Assembly: GCA_900318145.1 (NCBI GenBank)
Contig: ONJM01000017.1
Location: 1-57,641 of the forward strand
Direction: 5' to 3'
DNA: 57,641 nucleotides
Source: an uncultured Eubacteriales bacterium
Lineage (GTDB): Bacteria > Bacillota > Clostridia > Christensenellales > Aristaeellaceae
The position numbers and the translations under genes were made by a program. Below the pieces are notes generated by a model. The model was not told where the DNA came from, searched no databases, and saw only the letters and a program-made list of their open reading frames with translations. Positions 36,411 to 44,069 of this stretch are shown piece after piece; the stretch's first letter is position 1; the number at the start of each line of letters is the position of its first letter.

Positions 36411-37362
36411 TCCTGAAGCCATTGCCCGCTGCATCCGGGATGCTAAAACCATTGCGATTGTCAGCCATGTCAATCCGGACGGGGACACAGTCGGAAGCGC
36501 TGCTGCCATGCGCCTGGCGCTGCTGTCAACGGGCAGGGAAGTATCCCTGTTCTGCGACGGAAAGATTCCGGATTCACTGAGCTTTCTTCCAGGAGCTGAT
36601 TTGTTCCGTATTCCGGAACAGAATGAAGGCCCGTTTGACCTGGTGCTGGCGGTGGACGTCAGCGACAGGAAACGGATGGGGGCGGCCGAAGGACTGATTG
36701 CACGCAGCCGGATGACCGCACAGATCGATCACCATTCCACAAATCCCCTGTATATGCAGGCAAACAGTGTGGACGGCGGGGCTTCAGCCACCTGCGTGAT
36801 GATTCCGGAACAGCTGAAAGCACTGGGTATCCCGCTGACGCGTGAAATTGCCATTTGCCTGTATGCGGGGATCAGTACAGACACAGGTAATTTTGCATAT
36901 TCCTCCACGAACGCGGAAGCTTTTCGGGTCATGGGTGAACTGATGAACCAGGATCTGCCGCTGGCGGAGATGAATCGGAAGCTGTTCCTTGTAAAGAGCC
37001 GGGAACAGATACTGCTGCTCGGAAAAGCGCTGCAAAGCCTTACTTTCCATGAAAACGGCAGGACTGCCGTGATGAAGCTGAGTCTGGCGGATTTCAGGGA
37101 ATGCGGCGCACTGAGTGAGCACGCGGATACGATCATTAATTACGGACTCTATACCGCCGGAACCGGAAAGGCGCTGCTGGCCCGGGAAACTGAAGAAGGC
37201 GGAATCAAATTCAGCCTGCGGGCCATTGAACCTTTCCGGGTGGATGATATCGCGAAACAATTCGGAGGCGGCGGACATCCCCAGGCTTCCGGTTTTACGA
37301 TCGTCGGAACACTGGACGGGACAGTGGAACAGGTGCTGAAGGCTATGGGGATCAGCGACTGA
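36391..37362 (+). CDS. nrnA: DHH/DHHA1 phosphoesterase, NrnA-like nanoRNase/pAp phosphatase
   Basis: NrnA degrades oligoribonucleotides and dephosphorylates 3'-phosphoadenosine 5'-phosphate. The 323-residue protein has the DHH metal site: VSHVNPDGDTVGSA (about 24-37), VLAVDVSDRKRMG, IDHHSTN and ISTDTGNFAYSSTN. The DHHA1 motif FGGGGHPQASGF lies near residue 290. It sits between rbfA and truB, the standard Firmicutes order. ATG 36391 has GGAGG at 9 bases; ATG 36400 is a possible alternative. Confidence 0.92.
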   Translation: METMKRDPEAIARCIRDAKTIAIVSHVNPDGDTVGSAAAMRLALLSTGREVSLFCDGKIPDSLSFLPGADLFRIPEQNEGPFDLVLAVDVSDRKRMGAAEGLIARSRMTAQIDHHSTNPLYMQANSVDGGASATCVMIPEQLKALGIPLTREIAICLYAGISTDTGNFAYSSTNAEAFRVMGELMNQDLPLAEMNRKLFLVKSREQILLLGKALQSLTFHENGRTAVMKLSLADFRECGALSEHADTIINYGLYTAGTGKALLARETEEGGIKFSLRAIEPFRVDDIAKQFGGGGHPQASGFTIVGTLDGTVEQVLKAMGISD

Positions 37363-37400
37363 ATGCGGGCAGTTGATATATTGTGAGCGGATAAAGATAT

Positions 37401-38288
37401 ATGAACGGTTTTTTTAATATTCTGAAACCTGCAGGCATGTCCAGCGCGGCGGTGGTTGCCGTGATGAGACGCCTGACGGGTGAAAAACGTACGGGCCACG
37501 CCGGTACGCTGGATCCGGAAGCCGCAGGCGTTCTTCCCATCATGACGGGGAAGGCGACGCGGCTTTTCGATTATCTGGTGGACAAGGAAAAGGAATACGA
37601 AGCGGTCTGCGCCTTCGGCAGCAGCACGGACACCCAGGACGCTACAGGAAAAGTGCTTGAAACAGGAGAAAGGTATCCTGACCCGGAAACAGTGCGCGAA
37701 AAGGCACAGGAACTGACGGGGACAATCCGTCAGAAACCAAGTGCGTTCAGCGCGATCAAGGTAGGGGGGAGACCTCTGTATTCTCTGGCACGCAGAGGAG
37801 AAACGGTGGATGTTCCGGAACGGACCGTGACGGTGAAAAGCATCGAGGTAACCGGGGAAGAACCGGATCACGGATACGCGCTGCGGGTGTGCTGCGGCAA
37901 GGGGACCTACATCCGTACACTGTGTGATGATCTGGGGAAACGGTGCGGCTGCCCCGCGCATATGAGGAGCCTGTACCGGACACGGAGCGGCGTGTTTACC
38001 GCCGAGACCGGTATAACATTGGACGAGGCCCGAATACTGGCCGCGGAAGGGAAACTGACGGAAAAAATGCTCCCGCCGGATTATCCGTTGGGACATCTGA
38101 CGAAATTAAATATTCCTGCGCGGTTTGCCAGGCAAGTAGCGGCTGGGTCGAAGATCCCCGCGGACTTTGCAGGAGAGGAATACGGGACAGCAGAGAACCT
38201 TCGGGTTTACCTGAACGGAGAATTCTGGGGAATCATGCGCAGGGAAGGAAATCTGTTTGTTTGGAAGGTGCAGATCGCGCCTGAATGA
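37401..38288 (+). CDS. truB: tRNA pseudouridine-55 synthase
   Basis: TruB makes pseudouridine 55 in the T-loop of tRNAs. The 295-residue protein begins GFFNILKPAGMSSAAVV and carries the catalytic Asp in GHAGTLDPEAAGVLP (D38). KPSAFSAIKVGGRPLYSLARRGE (about 112-134) and GKGTYIRTLCDDLG (about 167-180) match the family. A short C-terminal PUA-like region follows. Confidence 0.96.
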   Translation: MNGFFNILKPAGMSSAAVVAVMRRLTGEKRTGHAGTLDPEAAGVLPIMTGKATRLFDYLVDKEKEYEAVCAFGSSTDTQDATGKVLETGERYPDPETVREKAQELTGTIRQKPSAFSAIKVGGRPLYSLARRGETVDVPERTVTVKSIEVTGEEPDHGYALRVCCGKGTYIRTLCDDLGKRCGCPAHMRSLYRTRSGVFTAETGITLDEARILAAEGKLTEKMLPPDYPLGHLTKLNIPARFARQVAAGSKIPADFAGEEYGTAENLRVYLNGEFWGIMRREGNLFVWKVQIAPE

Positions 38289-38331
38289 GCGATCAGCAGC
38301 TGAAAGTAAAGTACAGAGAGCGGACAGGAAT

Positions 38332-39261
38332 ATGAGGGTAATCAGAAAAGCGGAGCCGGCAGGGGAACGGGTTCTGGCGCTGGGAACGTTTGACGGCGTA
38401 CATCTCGGGCATAAGGCGCTGCTGGACGCCGGGAAGCAATATGCACAGCAGCATGGGATCCTGCTGCGGGCATGCTCTTTCGACAGGCATCCGCTGGAGG
38501 TTATCCGGCCGGAAATCGCACCGAAGCTGCTGACCGCGCCGGAAGAAAAAGAAGAATGGATGGAACGTTTCGGCGCGGATGAACTGCAGCTGCTGCATTT
38601 TGACCGGAAAACGGCTGACATGGAGCCGGAAGACTTCCTGCGGATGCTGCGGGAGACGGTTACACTGCGGGCGGTGGTGGCAGGCTGGAATTACACCTTT
38701 GGACGGGGCGGAAAAGGAAACGCAGAACTGCTGCTTAAGGACGGTAAGGAACATGCGTACGATGTGCTGATTATTCCGCCGGTACGGACGGAACGGCAGG
38801 AGATCATTTCCTCCACAATGATCCGCGGAAAGCTGCTGGAAGGAAGGATTGAAGAAGCAGGAACAATGATGGGCCATCCGTATGAGATCCGCGGGAAGGT
38901 GACGGAAGGAAAGCATATGGGAAAAAACATCGGCGTGCCGACTGCCAACGTGGAAGCAGATCCGCGCAAACAGCTGCCGGCTTTCGGCGTGTATCCATGC
39001 CGGGTGATCACAGCAGCAGGCGTATTGCCGGCTGTCGTAAACATCGGTGTACAACCGACACTGCCTTCCGGAAAGGTAACAGTGGAAGCACACATACTGG
39101 AGGGAGAACCGGAACTGTACGGACAGGAAATCCGGCTGATTCCCGGGGACCGGATCCGCACGGAAATAAAATTCAGCTCCGTGGAAGCACTGACGGCTCA
39201 GATCCGGAAGGATCAGGAAGCGGCAACAGCGTGGCTGGCCAGAGCCTGTGCAGCTGAATAA
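38332..39261 (+). CDS. ribF: Bifunctional riboflavin kinase/FAD synthetase
   Basis: RibF converts riboflavin to FMN and FAD. The 309-residue protein has an N-terminal FAD synthetase nucleotidyltransferase domain (LALGTFDGVHLGHKALL, about 15-31, and the SSTMIRGKLLEG segment). The C-terminal riboflavin kinase domain has GKHMGKNIGVPTANVE and FGVYPCRV. The ATG is close to AGGA; an open frame from 38257 would overlap truB and lacks family similarity. It is the last gene of the rimP operon. No FMN riboswitch was seen in front of it. Confidence 0.95.
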   Translation: MRVIRKAEPAGERVLALGTFDGVHLGHKALLDAGKQYAQQHGILLRACSFDRHPLEVIRPEIAPKLLTAPEEKEEWMERFGADELQLLHFDRKTADMEPEDFLRMLRETVTLRAVVAGWNYTFGRGGKGNAELLLKDGKEHAYDVLIIPPVRTERQEIISSTMIRGKLLEGRIEEAGTMMGHPYEIRGKVTEGKHMGKNIGVPTANVEADPRKQLPAFGVYPCRVITAAGVLPAVVNIGVQPTLPSGKVTVEAHILEGEPELYGQEIRLIPGDRIRTEIKFSSVEALTAQIRKDQEAATAWLARACAAE

Positions 39262-39297
39262 TGGCAAAGATGGTTGGAAATCAGACATTCCGCCGCC

Positions 39298-39327
39298 TTG
39301 CATGAACGCTGCGGATGATGATATAAT
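39298..39327 (+). promoter_or_regulatory. SigmaA-type promoter of glgP
   Basis: A perfect TATAAT (39322-39327) follows a weak -35, TTGCAT (39298-39303), at 18 bases. It lies 53 bases upstream of the glgP ATG. Confidence 0.55.
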
Positions 39328-39380
39328 TCTATGGACTGCGGGATTCCGCGGGAGGCAGCAAAAGTCTGAGGAGGAACGAT

Positions 39381-41846
39381 ATGCCAGCGACCAAGTTCGA
39401 CAAGGAATCCATTAAAAACACGATCGTCGGAAAGATCCAGCGATATAACGGACGAACCATTGAAGACGCGACCAAACCGCAGATTTACCGCGCGGTGGCT
39501 TCCACTGTACGTGACCAGATCATGCAAAAGGCGCTGAATTCCAGAGAATACCGGAAACGCCAGAAGGGTAAGCGCCTGTATTACCTGAGCGTCGAGTTCC
39601 TGATGGGCCGCGCGATGTACTGCAACATGCTGAATCTGCTGTCCACAAAGGAATACACCGAAGCCCTGCAGGAACTGAATATTGATATCAAGGATATCCT
39701 GAAGGAAGAACCTGAACCCGGCCTTGGCAACGGCGGTCTGGGCAGGCTTGCCGCCTGCTTCATGGACAGCCTGAGCAGCCTGAATCTGCCGGCAATGGGT
39801 TGTACAATCCGCTATGAATACGGTCTGTTCCGCCAGAAAATCGTGGACGGACAACAGGTTGAACTGCCGGACAGCTGGCTGGATAACGGAAACGTCTGGG
39901 AAACGGCCGCAATGGAAGACGCCTGCGAGGTACATTTCGGCGGATATGTCGAAGAAACGGAACTGAACGGAGTAAAACGCTATACGCCCCGGGATTACTA
40001 CACCGTTGAAGCGGTGCCGTACGATATGCCCGTGGTTGGCTACGACGCGGTGGCAGTGAACCCGCTGCGGATGTGGTCTGCCAGAAGCCCGAAACGGCTG
40101 GATCTGGGCAGCTTCGGTGAGGGCCGCTATGTGCAGGCTTCCGAAGAAATTGAACTGGCGGAAGCTATCAGCAAGGTGCTGTATCCGGAAGATCGTCACT
40201 ATGAAGGCAAGATGCTGCGGCTGAAACAGCATTATTTCTTCACCAGCGCTTCCCTCCAGTTTATTCTGAAGGATTACAAGCGGACCTACGGCAACGATAT
40301 GAGCAAGCTGCCGGAGAAGGTCGTTATTCATATTAACGATACGCATCCCGGCATGGCTGTGCCGGAACTGATGCGGCTGCTGATCGATGAGGAAGGCCTG
40401 GGATGGGATGAAGCCAGCGCCATCGTACAGAAAACCATTGCGTACACAAATCATACCATCATGGCGGAAGCCCTGGAGAAGTGGCCAGTGAATATGGTGC
40501 AGCAGCTGCTGCCCCGGGTTTACCAGATTATTTGCGAAATGAACCGCAGACTGTGCGAACGGCTGTGGAACTTCTTCCCGGGAGACTGGGACCGGATTGC
40601 ACGGATGGCCATTGTCAGCTACGACAATGTTCACATGGCAAATATGTGTGTAGCCATGAGCTATTCCGTGAATGGTGTGAGCCAGCTGCACGGTCAGATC
40701 CTGAAAGATGAGACTTTCCACGATTATTATCTGGTCATGCCGGAAAAATTCAGTGCCATTACGAACGGCATTACCCACCGCAGGTGGCTGATGAGCTGCA
40801 ATCCTGAACTGACGGAGCTGATCACTGAAGCTATCGGCAAGGACTGGATCAGAAATCCTGAGAAGCTGAGCGATCTGCGTCCGTTTGCGGATGACGCGGC
40901 ATTCCGGGACAAATTTGCGGCAATCAAGACACACAACAAGGAACGCCTGGCCGCAATGCTGAAGGAACGGCAGGGTGTGGTGCTGGATCCGTCCTTTATT
41001 TTCGATGTGCAAGCGAAACGGCTGCATGAATACAAGCGGCAGATGCTGAACGCACTGCATATTCTTGTGCTTTACAACCGGATTGTGAATGACGAGAAGT
41101 TCACGATGGAGCCCCGGGTATTCATCTTCGGCGCGAAAGCCAGTCCCGGGTATTATCGGGCAAAGCAGGTTATCCGCATGATCTGCGCCCTGAGCGATCT
41201 GATCGCGAAGCATCCGCGCGCCAGCAAAATGCTGCAGGTTGTTTTCCTTGAGAATTACGATGTCAGCAGCGCGGAAGTCCTGATTCCCGCCGCGGAAGTT
41301 TCCGAGCAGCTGTCCACAGCCAGCAAGGAAGCCAGCGGTACGGGCAATATGAAGTTCATGATGAACGGAGCGATAACCATCGGTACGATGGACGGCGCAA
41401 ACGTGGAAATCAGCGAGCAGGTCGGGATGGATAATATCTACATCTTCGGCATGAGGAGTGATACGGTAAGGGATATGTACCGCGAACATACCTATAACCC
41501 GATGAACATCTACGAATCCAACCAGGAAATCCGTCTGGCCATGACCCAAATGATCGACGGAACGCTGATGCCGAACAATCCGGCTGCTCTGCAGGACCTT
41601 TATCACAGCCTGCTGCTGGGGAATTGGGGCACCATGGGAGATAACTACTTCGTACTGAAGGATTTCGGATCCTACTCCATGGCGCAGCGCAGACTGAACG
41701 CGGATTACGCAAACCGGGAGAAGTGGCTGAAGATGGCTGTAACCAATACAGCTATGTCCGGTATTTTCTCTTCTGACCGGACGATCCGGGAATACAATGA
41801 GAAAATCTGGCATATAGAACCTCTGGGACAGAAGAAGAGTAAATGA
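39381..41846 (+). CDS. glgP: Glycogen/starch phosphorylase
   Basis: The enzyme releases glucose 1-phosphate from glycogen ends. The 821-residue, full-length GT35 protein has the N-terminal KRLYYLSVEFLMGR and GLGNGGLGRLAACFMDS. The pyridoxal-phosphate site EASGTGNMKF (650-659) carries the Schiff-base Lys K658, followed by MNGAITIGTMDGANVE. GAGGAGG lies 6 bases before the ATG. It stands alone between its own promoter and a strong terminator. Together with GlgB it gives glycogen turnover, with PfkA downstream in glycolysis. Confidence 0.97.
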   Translation: MPATKFDKESIKNTIVGKIQRYNGRTIEDATKPQIYRAVASTVRDQIMQKALNSREYRKRQKGKRLYYLSVEFLMGRAMYCNMLNLLSTKEYTEALQELNIDIKDILKEEPEPGLGNGGLGRLAACFMDSLSSLNLPAMGCTIRYEYGLFRQKIVDGQQVELPDSWLDNGNVWETAAMEDACEVHFGGYVEETELNGVKRYTPRDYYTVEAVPYDMPVVGYDAVAVNPLRMWSARSPKRLDLGSFGEGRYVQASEEIELAEAISKVLYPEDRHYEGKMLRLKQHYFFTSASLQFILKDYKRTYGNDMSKLPEKVVIHINDTHPGMAVPELMRLLIDEEGLGWDEASAIVQKTIAYTNHTIMAEALEKWPVNMVQQLLPRVYQIICEMNRRLCERLWNFFPGDWDRIARMAIVSYDNVHMANMCVAMSYSVNGVSQLHGQILKDETFHDYYLVMPEKFSAITNGITHRRWLMSCNPELTELITEAIGKDWIRNPEKLSDLRPFADDAAFRDKFAAIKTHNKERLAAMLKERQGVVLDPSFIFDVQAKRLHEYKRQMLNALHILVLYNRIVNDEKFTMEPRVFIFGAKASPGYYRAKQVIRMICALSDLIAKHPRASKMLQVVFLENYDVSSAEVLIPAAEVSEQLSTASKEASGTGNMKFMMNGAITIGTMDGANVEISEQVGMDNIYIFGMRSDTVRDMYREHTYNPMNIYESNQEIRLAMTQMIDGTLMPNNPAALQDLYHSLLLGNWGTMGDNYFVLKDFGSYSMAQRRLNADYANREKWLKMAVTNTAMSGIFSSDRTIREYNEKIWHIEPLGQKKSK

Positions 41847-41850
41847 ATGC

Positions 41851-41883
41851 AAAAAAGGTTCAGCTGCGAAGCTGGACCTTTTT
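41851..41883 (+). terminator. Intrinsic terminator of glgP
   Basis: A long stem (AAAAAAGGTTCAGCT side at 41851-41865, complementary arm 41870-41883 with one G-U) with a 4-base loop ends in a five-T run. Confidence 0.9.
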
Positions 41884-41931
41884 GCAGACCGGCGGCCTGT
41901 GCGCGGACACCGGTAGGCGGATGAGAAAACA

Positions 41932-41959
41932 GCCGGCAGTTTCATGCCGGCCGTTTTTT
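41932..41959. terminator. Second, bidirectional terminator
   Basis: A 7-bp GC stem (41932-41938 with 41945-41951) and 6-base loop is followed on the plus strand by six T. On the minus strand it is followed by a TGTTTT tract, directly beyond the stop of the 81-residue gene. Confidence 0.75.
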
Positions 41960-41967
41960 GAAAACAA

Positions 41968-42213
41968 TTACTTAATACCGAAGAAATTCTTCAGCTTTCC
42001 GAGGAAACCGGCGCCTTCCTTGGCAATATTGCCGGAGAGATCGCCCAGCTGAGAAGTGACGCCTTTCACAATATCCGCAATCTGTGTCTTATCCACGTCA
42101 ATACCAAGCAGGCTTTTGATCGCACCTGCAGGATCCGATGTGAATTTCGCGATCAGATCCTTGTTGCCTGTAAGCTTAGCCACCAGATCAGAAATGATTT
42201 TCTGAATATCCAT
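41968..42213 (-). CDS. Small protein with a LLGIDVD-type motif (81 aa)
   Basis: This 81-residue soluble, helical protein begins DIQKIISDLVAKLTGNKDLIAKF, continues SDPAGAIKSLLGIDVDKTQIADIV and ends in an amphipathic basic helix (FLGKLKNFFGIK). It resembles the short helical proteins that carry an 'FxxDPxxAIxxLLGID' segment, seen in some peptide-precursor leaders and in free-standing Clostridia proteins, but I cannot assign it. AAGGAGG lies 7 bases before the ATG and a near-consensus promoter drives it. It is divergent from the H1-like gene. The full-length frame, good promoter, ribosome binding site and terminator make it a convincing gene. Confidence 0.78.
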   Translation of the reverse strand: MDIQKIISDLVAKLTGNKDLIAKFTSDPAGAIKSLLGIDVDKTQIADIVKGVTSQLGDLSGNIAKEGAGFLGKLKNFFGIK

Positions 42214-42267
42214 AATTGAACCTCCTTAAAACATACTCCGGAAACGGCGCTGCCGCTTTCAGTAATT

Positions 42268-42296
42268 ATTATATGCAGCCGAAAGAACAGTTACAA
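42268..42296 (-). promoter_or_regulatory. SigmaA promoter of the 81-residue gene
   Basis: On the minus strand TTGTAA (42296-42291) and TATAAT (42273-42268) are separated by 17 bases, 54 bases before the ATG. Confidence 0.75.
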
Positions 42297-42357
42297 GGGG
42301 GAAAGACCAAAAAGAGAATAAAAGAGAAAGAAAACCAGTGAGATAAGCAAAGAGGGA

Positions 42358-42386
42358 TTGAAAGATTCCGCAGCAGACGATAAAAT
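42358..42386 (+). promoter_or_regulatory. SigmaA promoter of the H1-like gene
   Basis: TTGAAA (42358-42363) and TAAAAT (42381-42386) are separated by 17 bases, 58 bases before the ATG at 42445. Confidence 0.65.
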
Positions 42387-42444
42387 AATGAAAAACGGAA
42401 AGACAGAAACCGGAGAGATCCGGAGACAGAGGAGGATAACCGTT

Positions 42445-43119
42445 ATGGCAACCACAGCAAAGAAGACAGCAACGACAGCCGCAAAGAAAACCACATCTGC
42501 CGCGAAAGCAACGGCAACAGCGAAGAAAACTGAAACGACCGCAAAAAAGACGGCGGCGACCGCCGCCAGGAAGACAACAAGCACCGCAAAAACACCGGCC
42601 GCTGCGAAGAAGACGACTACGGCTGCGAAAACAACAACCGCCGCAAAGAAGACTGCGGCAGCGGCAAAGAAGCCGGCAGCGACCGCCGCGAAAAAGACGA
42701 CGGCTGCCGCAAAGAAGACTGCGGCAGCGGCAAAGAAGCCTGCGGCGACCGCCGCGAAAAAGACAACAGCTGCCGCAAAGAAGACTGCGGCAGCGGCAAA
42801 GAAGCCGGCAGCGACCGCCGCGAAAAAGACGACAGCTGCCGCAAAGAAGCCTGCGACGACTGCGAAGAAACCTGCCGTTCCGGCATCCGCCAACACTTCC
42901 ATGAAGGTGACCGCGACGGAGAAGAAGCTGATTGAAGCTTACCGCGAAGCCTCCTCAGACGCGAAGAAGATCGCCATGAAAGCACTGAAAGGGGAATATA
43001 ACGACACTGTGACCGGGATCCTGAACGTAGTAGGTGGCGGATCTTCTTCCGCATCCTCTTCCGGCATTGATCTGGGAGATACCATCGGGAATCTTCTGAG
43101 TGGACTGCTGAAGAAGTAA
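42445..43119 (+). CDS. Histone H1-like Ala/Lys-rich protein with a C-terminal domain
   Basis: Residues 2-150 of this 224-residue protein are almost entirely Ala, Lys and Thr in AAKK(T/P) units, as in bacterial histone H1-like proteins (AlgP/HctB-type tails) that bind and compact DNA. From about 152 there is a distinct domain (ATEKKLIEAYREASSDAKKIAMKAL), then a Gly/Ser linker and an amphipathic end (DLGDTIGNLLSGLLKK). ATG 42445 was chosen for GGAGG 9 bases upstream. A 66-bp DNA repeat underlies the tail, so copy number may vary. It is followed 2 bases later by the PHP gene and may be co-transcribed with it. Nucleoid binding is inference from composition. Confidence 0.8.
   Translation: MATTAKKTATTAAKKTTSAAKATATAKKTETTAKKTAATAARKTTSTAKTPAAAKKTTTAAKTTTAAKKTAAAAKKPAATAAKKTTAAAKKTAAAAKKPAATAAKKTTAAAKKTAAAAKKPAATAAKKTTAAAKKPATTAKKPAVPASANTSMKVTATEKKLIEAYREASSDAKKIAMKALKGEYNDTVTGILNVVGGGSSSASSSGIDLGDTIGNLLSGLLKK
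42640..42870 (+). repeat. 66-bp tandem repeat in the H1-like gene
   Basis: Three full 66-base units begin at 42640, 42706 and 42772, with a partial fourth from 42838. They encode a 22-residue Ala/Lys/Thr/Pro unit and differ by only a few bases, consistent with recent slippage or unequal exchange. Confidence 0.9.
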
Positions 43120-43121
43120 GC

Positions 43122-43982
43122 ATGGACATCAGAATTGATCTTCATATGCATTCGACTGTCTCTGACGGCACAGACACACCGGAGGAACTGCTGAAACTGG
43201 TACGGAACGCCGGGATTGAACTGTTTGCATTGACGGATCACGATTCCGTGAAAGGATGCGGGATTCTCCGGAAAATTCTCGGGACCGGAGATCCGTGCCT
43301 GCTTTCCGGTGTGGAGTTTTCCTGCAGGGATGAAGAAGGAAAGTATCATATTCTCGGATACGGATTTGACCCGGAAAGCCCGCCTGTCCGGAAGCTGCTC
43401 GAAAAGGGAAACACCATCCGCATCGGGAAGATGGAGGAGAGGCTGAAATGCCTCCGGACATCCTTCGGTATTTCATTTCCGGAGGAGGAAGTCCGCCGGC
43501 TGTTCGCACTGGACAATCCGGGGAAACCGCATCTTGCGAATCTGATGGTAAAATACGGATACGCGGAAAGCCGGGGGCAGGCTTTCAGTGAAATTCTGAA
43601 CAGGATACACGTTCCGGCCGCCTTTGTTTGTCCGGAGGAAGCTATTGAAGGGATTCTGCAGGGCGGAGGTATTCCCGTTCTGGCGCATCCGGTTTACGGG
43701 AGCGGCGAGGAACTGATTATCGGTGCAGAGCTGGAGCACAGGGTGAGAAGACTGAAAAGCTTCGGGCTGCTGGGTCTGGAAGGATTTTACTCCGGATATT
43801 CACCAAAGCAGGAACAGGAAATACTTTTCCTTGCAGAAAAATATGAAATGTATGTGACTGCCGGCAGTGACTATCACGGAAAGAACAAACTGGTACGGCT
43901 GGGTGATACAACATTCAATCAAACACAGGCAATTCCGGAAGGAATGAAGCGTTTCCTACGGGACGTACACAGGATACAGTGA
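43122..43982 (+). CDS. PHP-domain phosphoesterase (YciV/TrpH-like)
   Basis: This 286-residue metal-dependent phosphoesterase has the PHP motifs in order: DLHMHSTVSDGTDTPEEL (about 6-23), ALTDHDSVKG (about 36-45), SGVEFSC (about 61-67), PVLAHPVYG (about 184-192) and TAGSDYHGKN (about 246-255). Relatives include 3',5'-nucleoside bisphosphate phosphatases and the 5'-3' exonuclease RNase AM. The exact substrate cannot be read from sequence. The ATG comes 2 bases after the H1-like gene; no AGGAGG is visible, so translation probably depends on coupling. Confidence 0.9.
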   Translation: MDIRIDLHMHSTVSDGTDTPEELLKLVRNAGIELFALTDHDSVKGCGILRKILGTGDPCLLSGVEFSCRDEEGKYHILGYGFDPESPPVRKLLEKGNTIRIGKMEERLKCLRTSFGISFPEEEVRRLFALDNPGKPHLANLMVKYGYAESRGQAFSEILNRIHVPAAFVCPEEAIEGILQGGGIPVLAHPVYGSGEELIIGAELEHRVRRLKSFGLLGLEGFYSGYSPKQEQEILFLAEKYEMYVTAGSDYHGKNKLVRLGDTTFNQTQAIPEGMKRFLRDVHRIQ

Positions 43983-44013
43983 ACCGGACAGGACAAAAAC
44001 GGAAAACGACAGT

Positions 44014-44054
44014 AAAAAAACCAGCGCCGCGGAGTATCTCCGGGCGCTGGTTTT
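44014..44054. terminator. Bidirectional intrinsic terminator
   Basis: Arms 44021-44028 and 44043-44050 with further pairing in the loop are flanked by seven A on the left and four T on the right. It serves the PHP gene on the plus strand and the gene at 44070-45323 on the minus strand. Confidence 0.85.
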
Positions 44055-44069
44055 CAGTATACGTTCCTG

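Noticed and set aside
38289-38331. FMN riboswitch before ribF
   Set aside because: The gap is only 43 bases and ribF is within a long operon; no room for the conserved structure.
39213-41945. Very long open frame antisense to glgP
   Set aside because: It mirrors the codon bias of glgP, has no ribosome binding site and no recognisable domain; the plus-strand gene is certain.
42291-42902. Ala/Phe/Val-rich frame antisense to the H1-like gene
   Set aside because: It is the complement of the AAKK repeats and looks like a false membrane protein.
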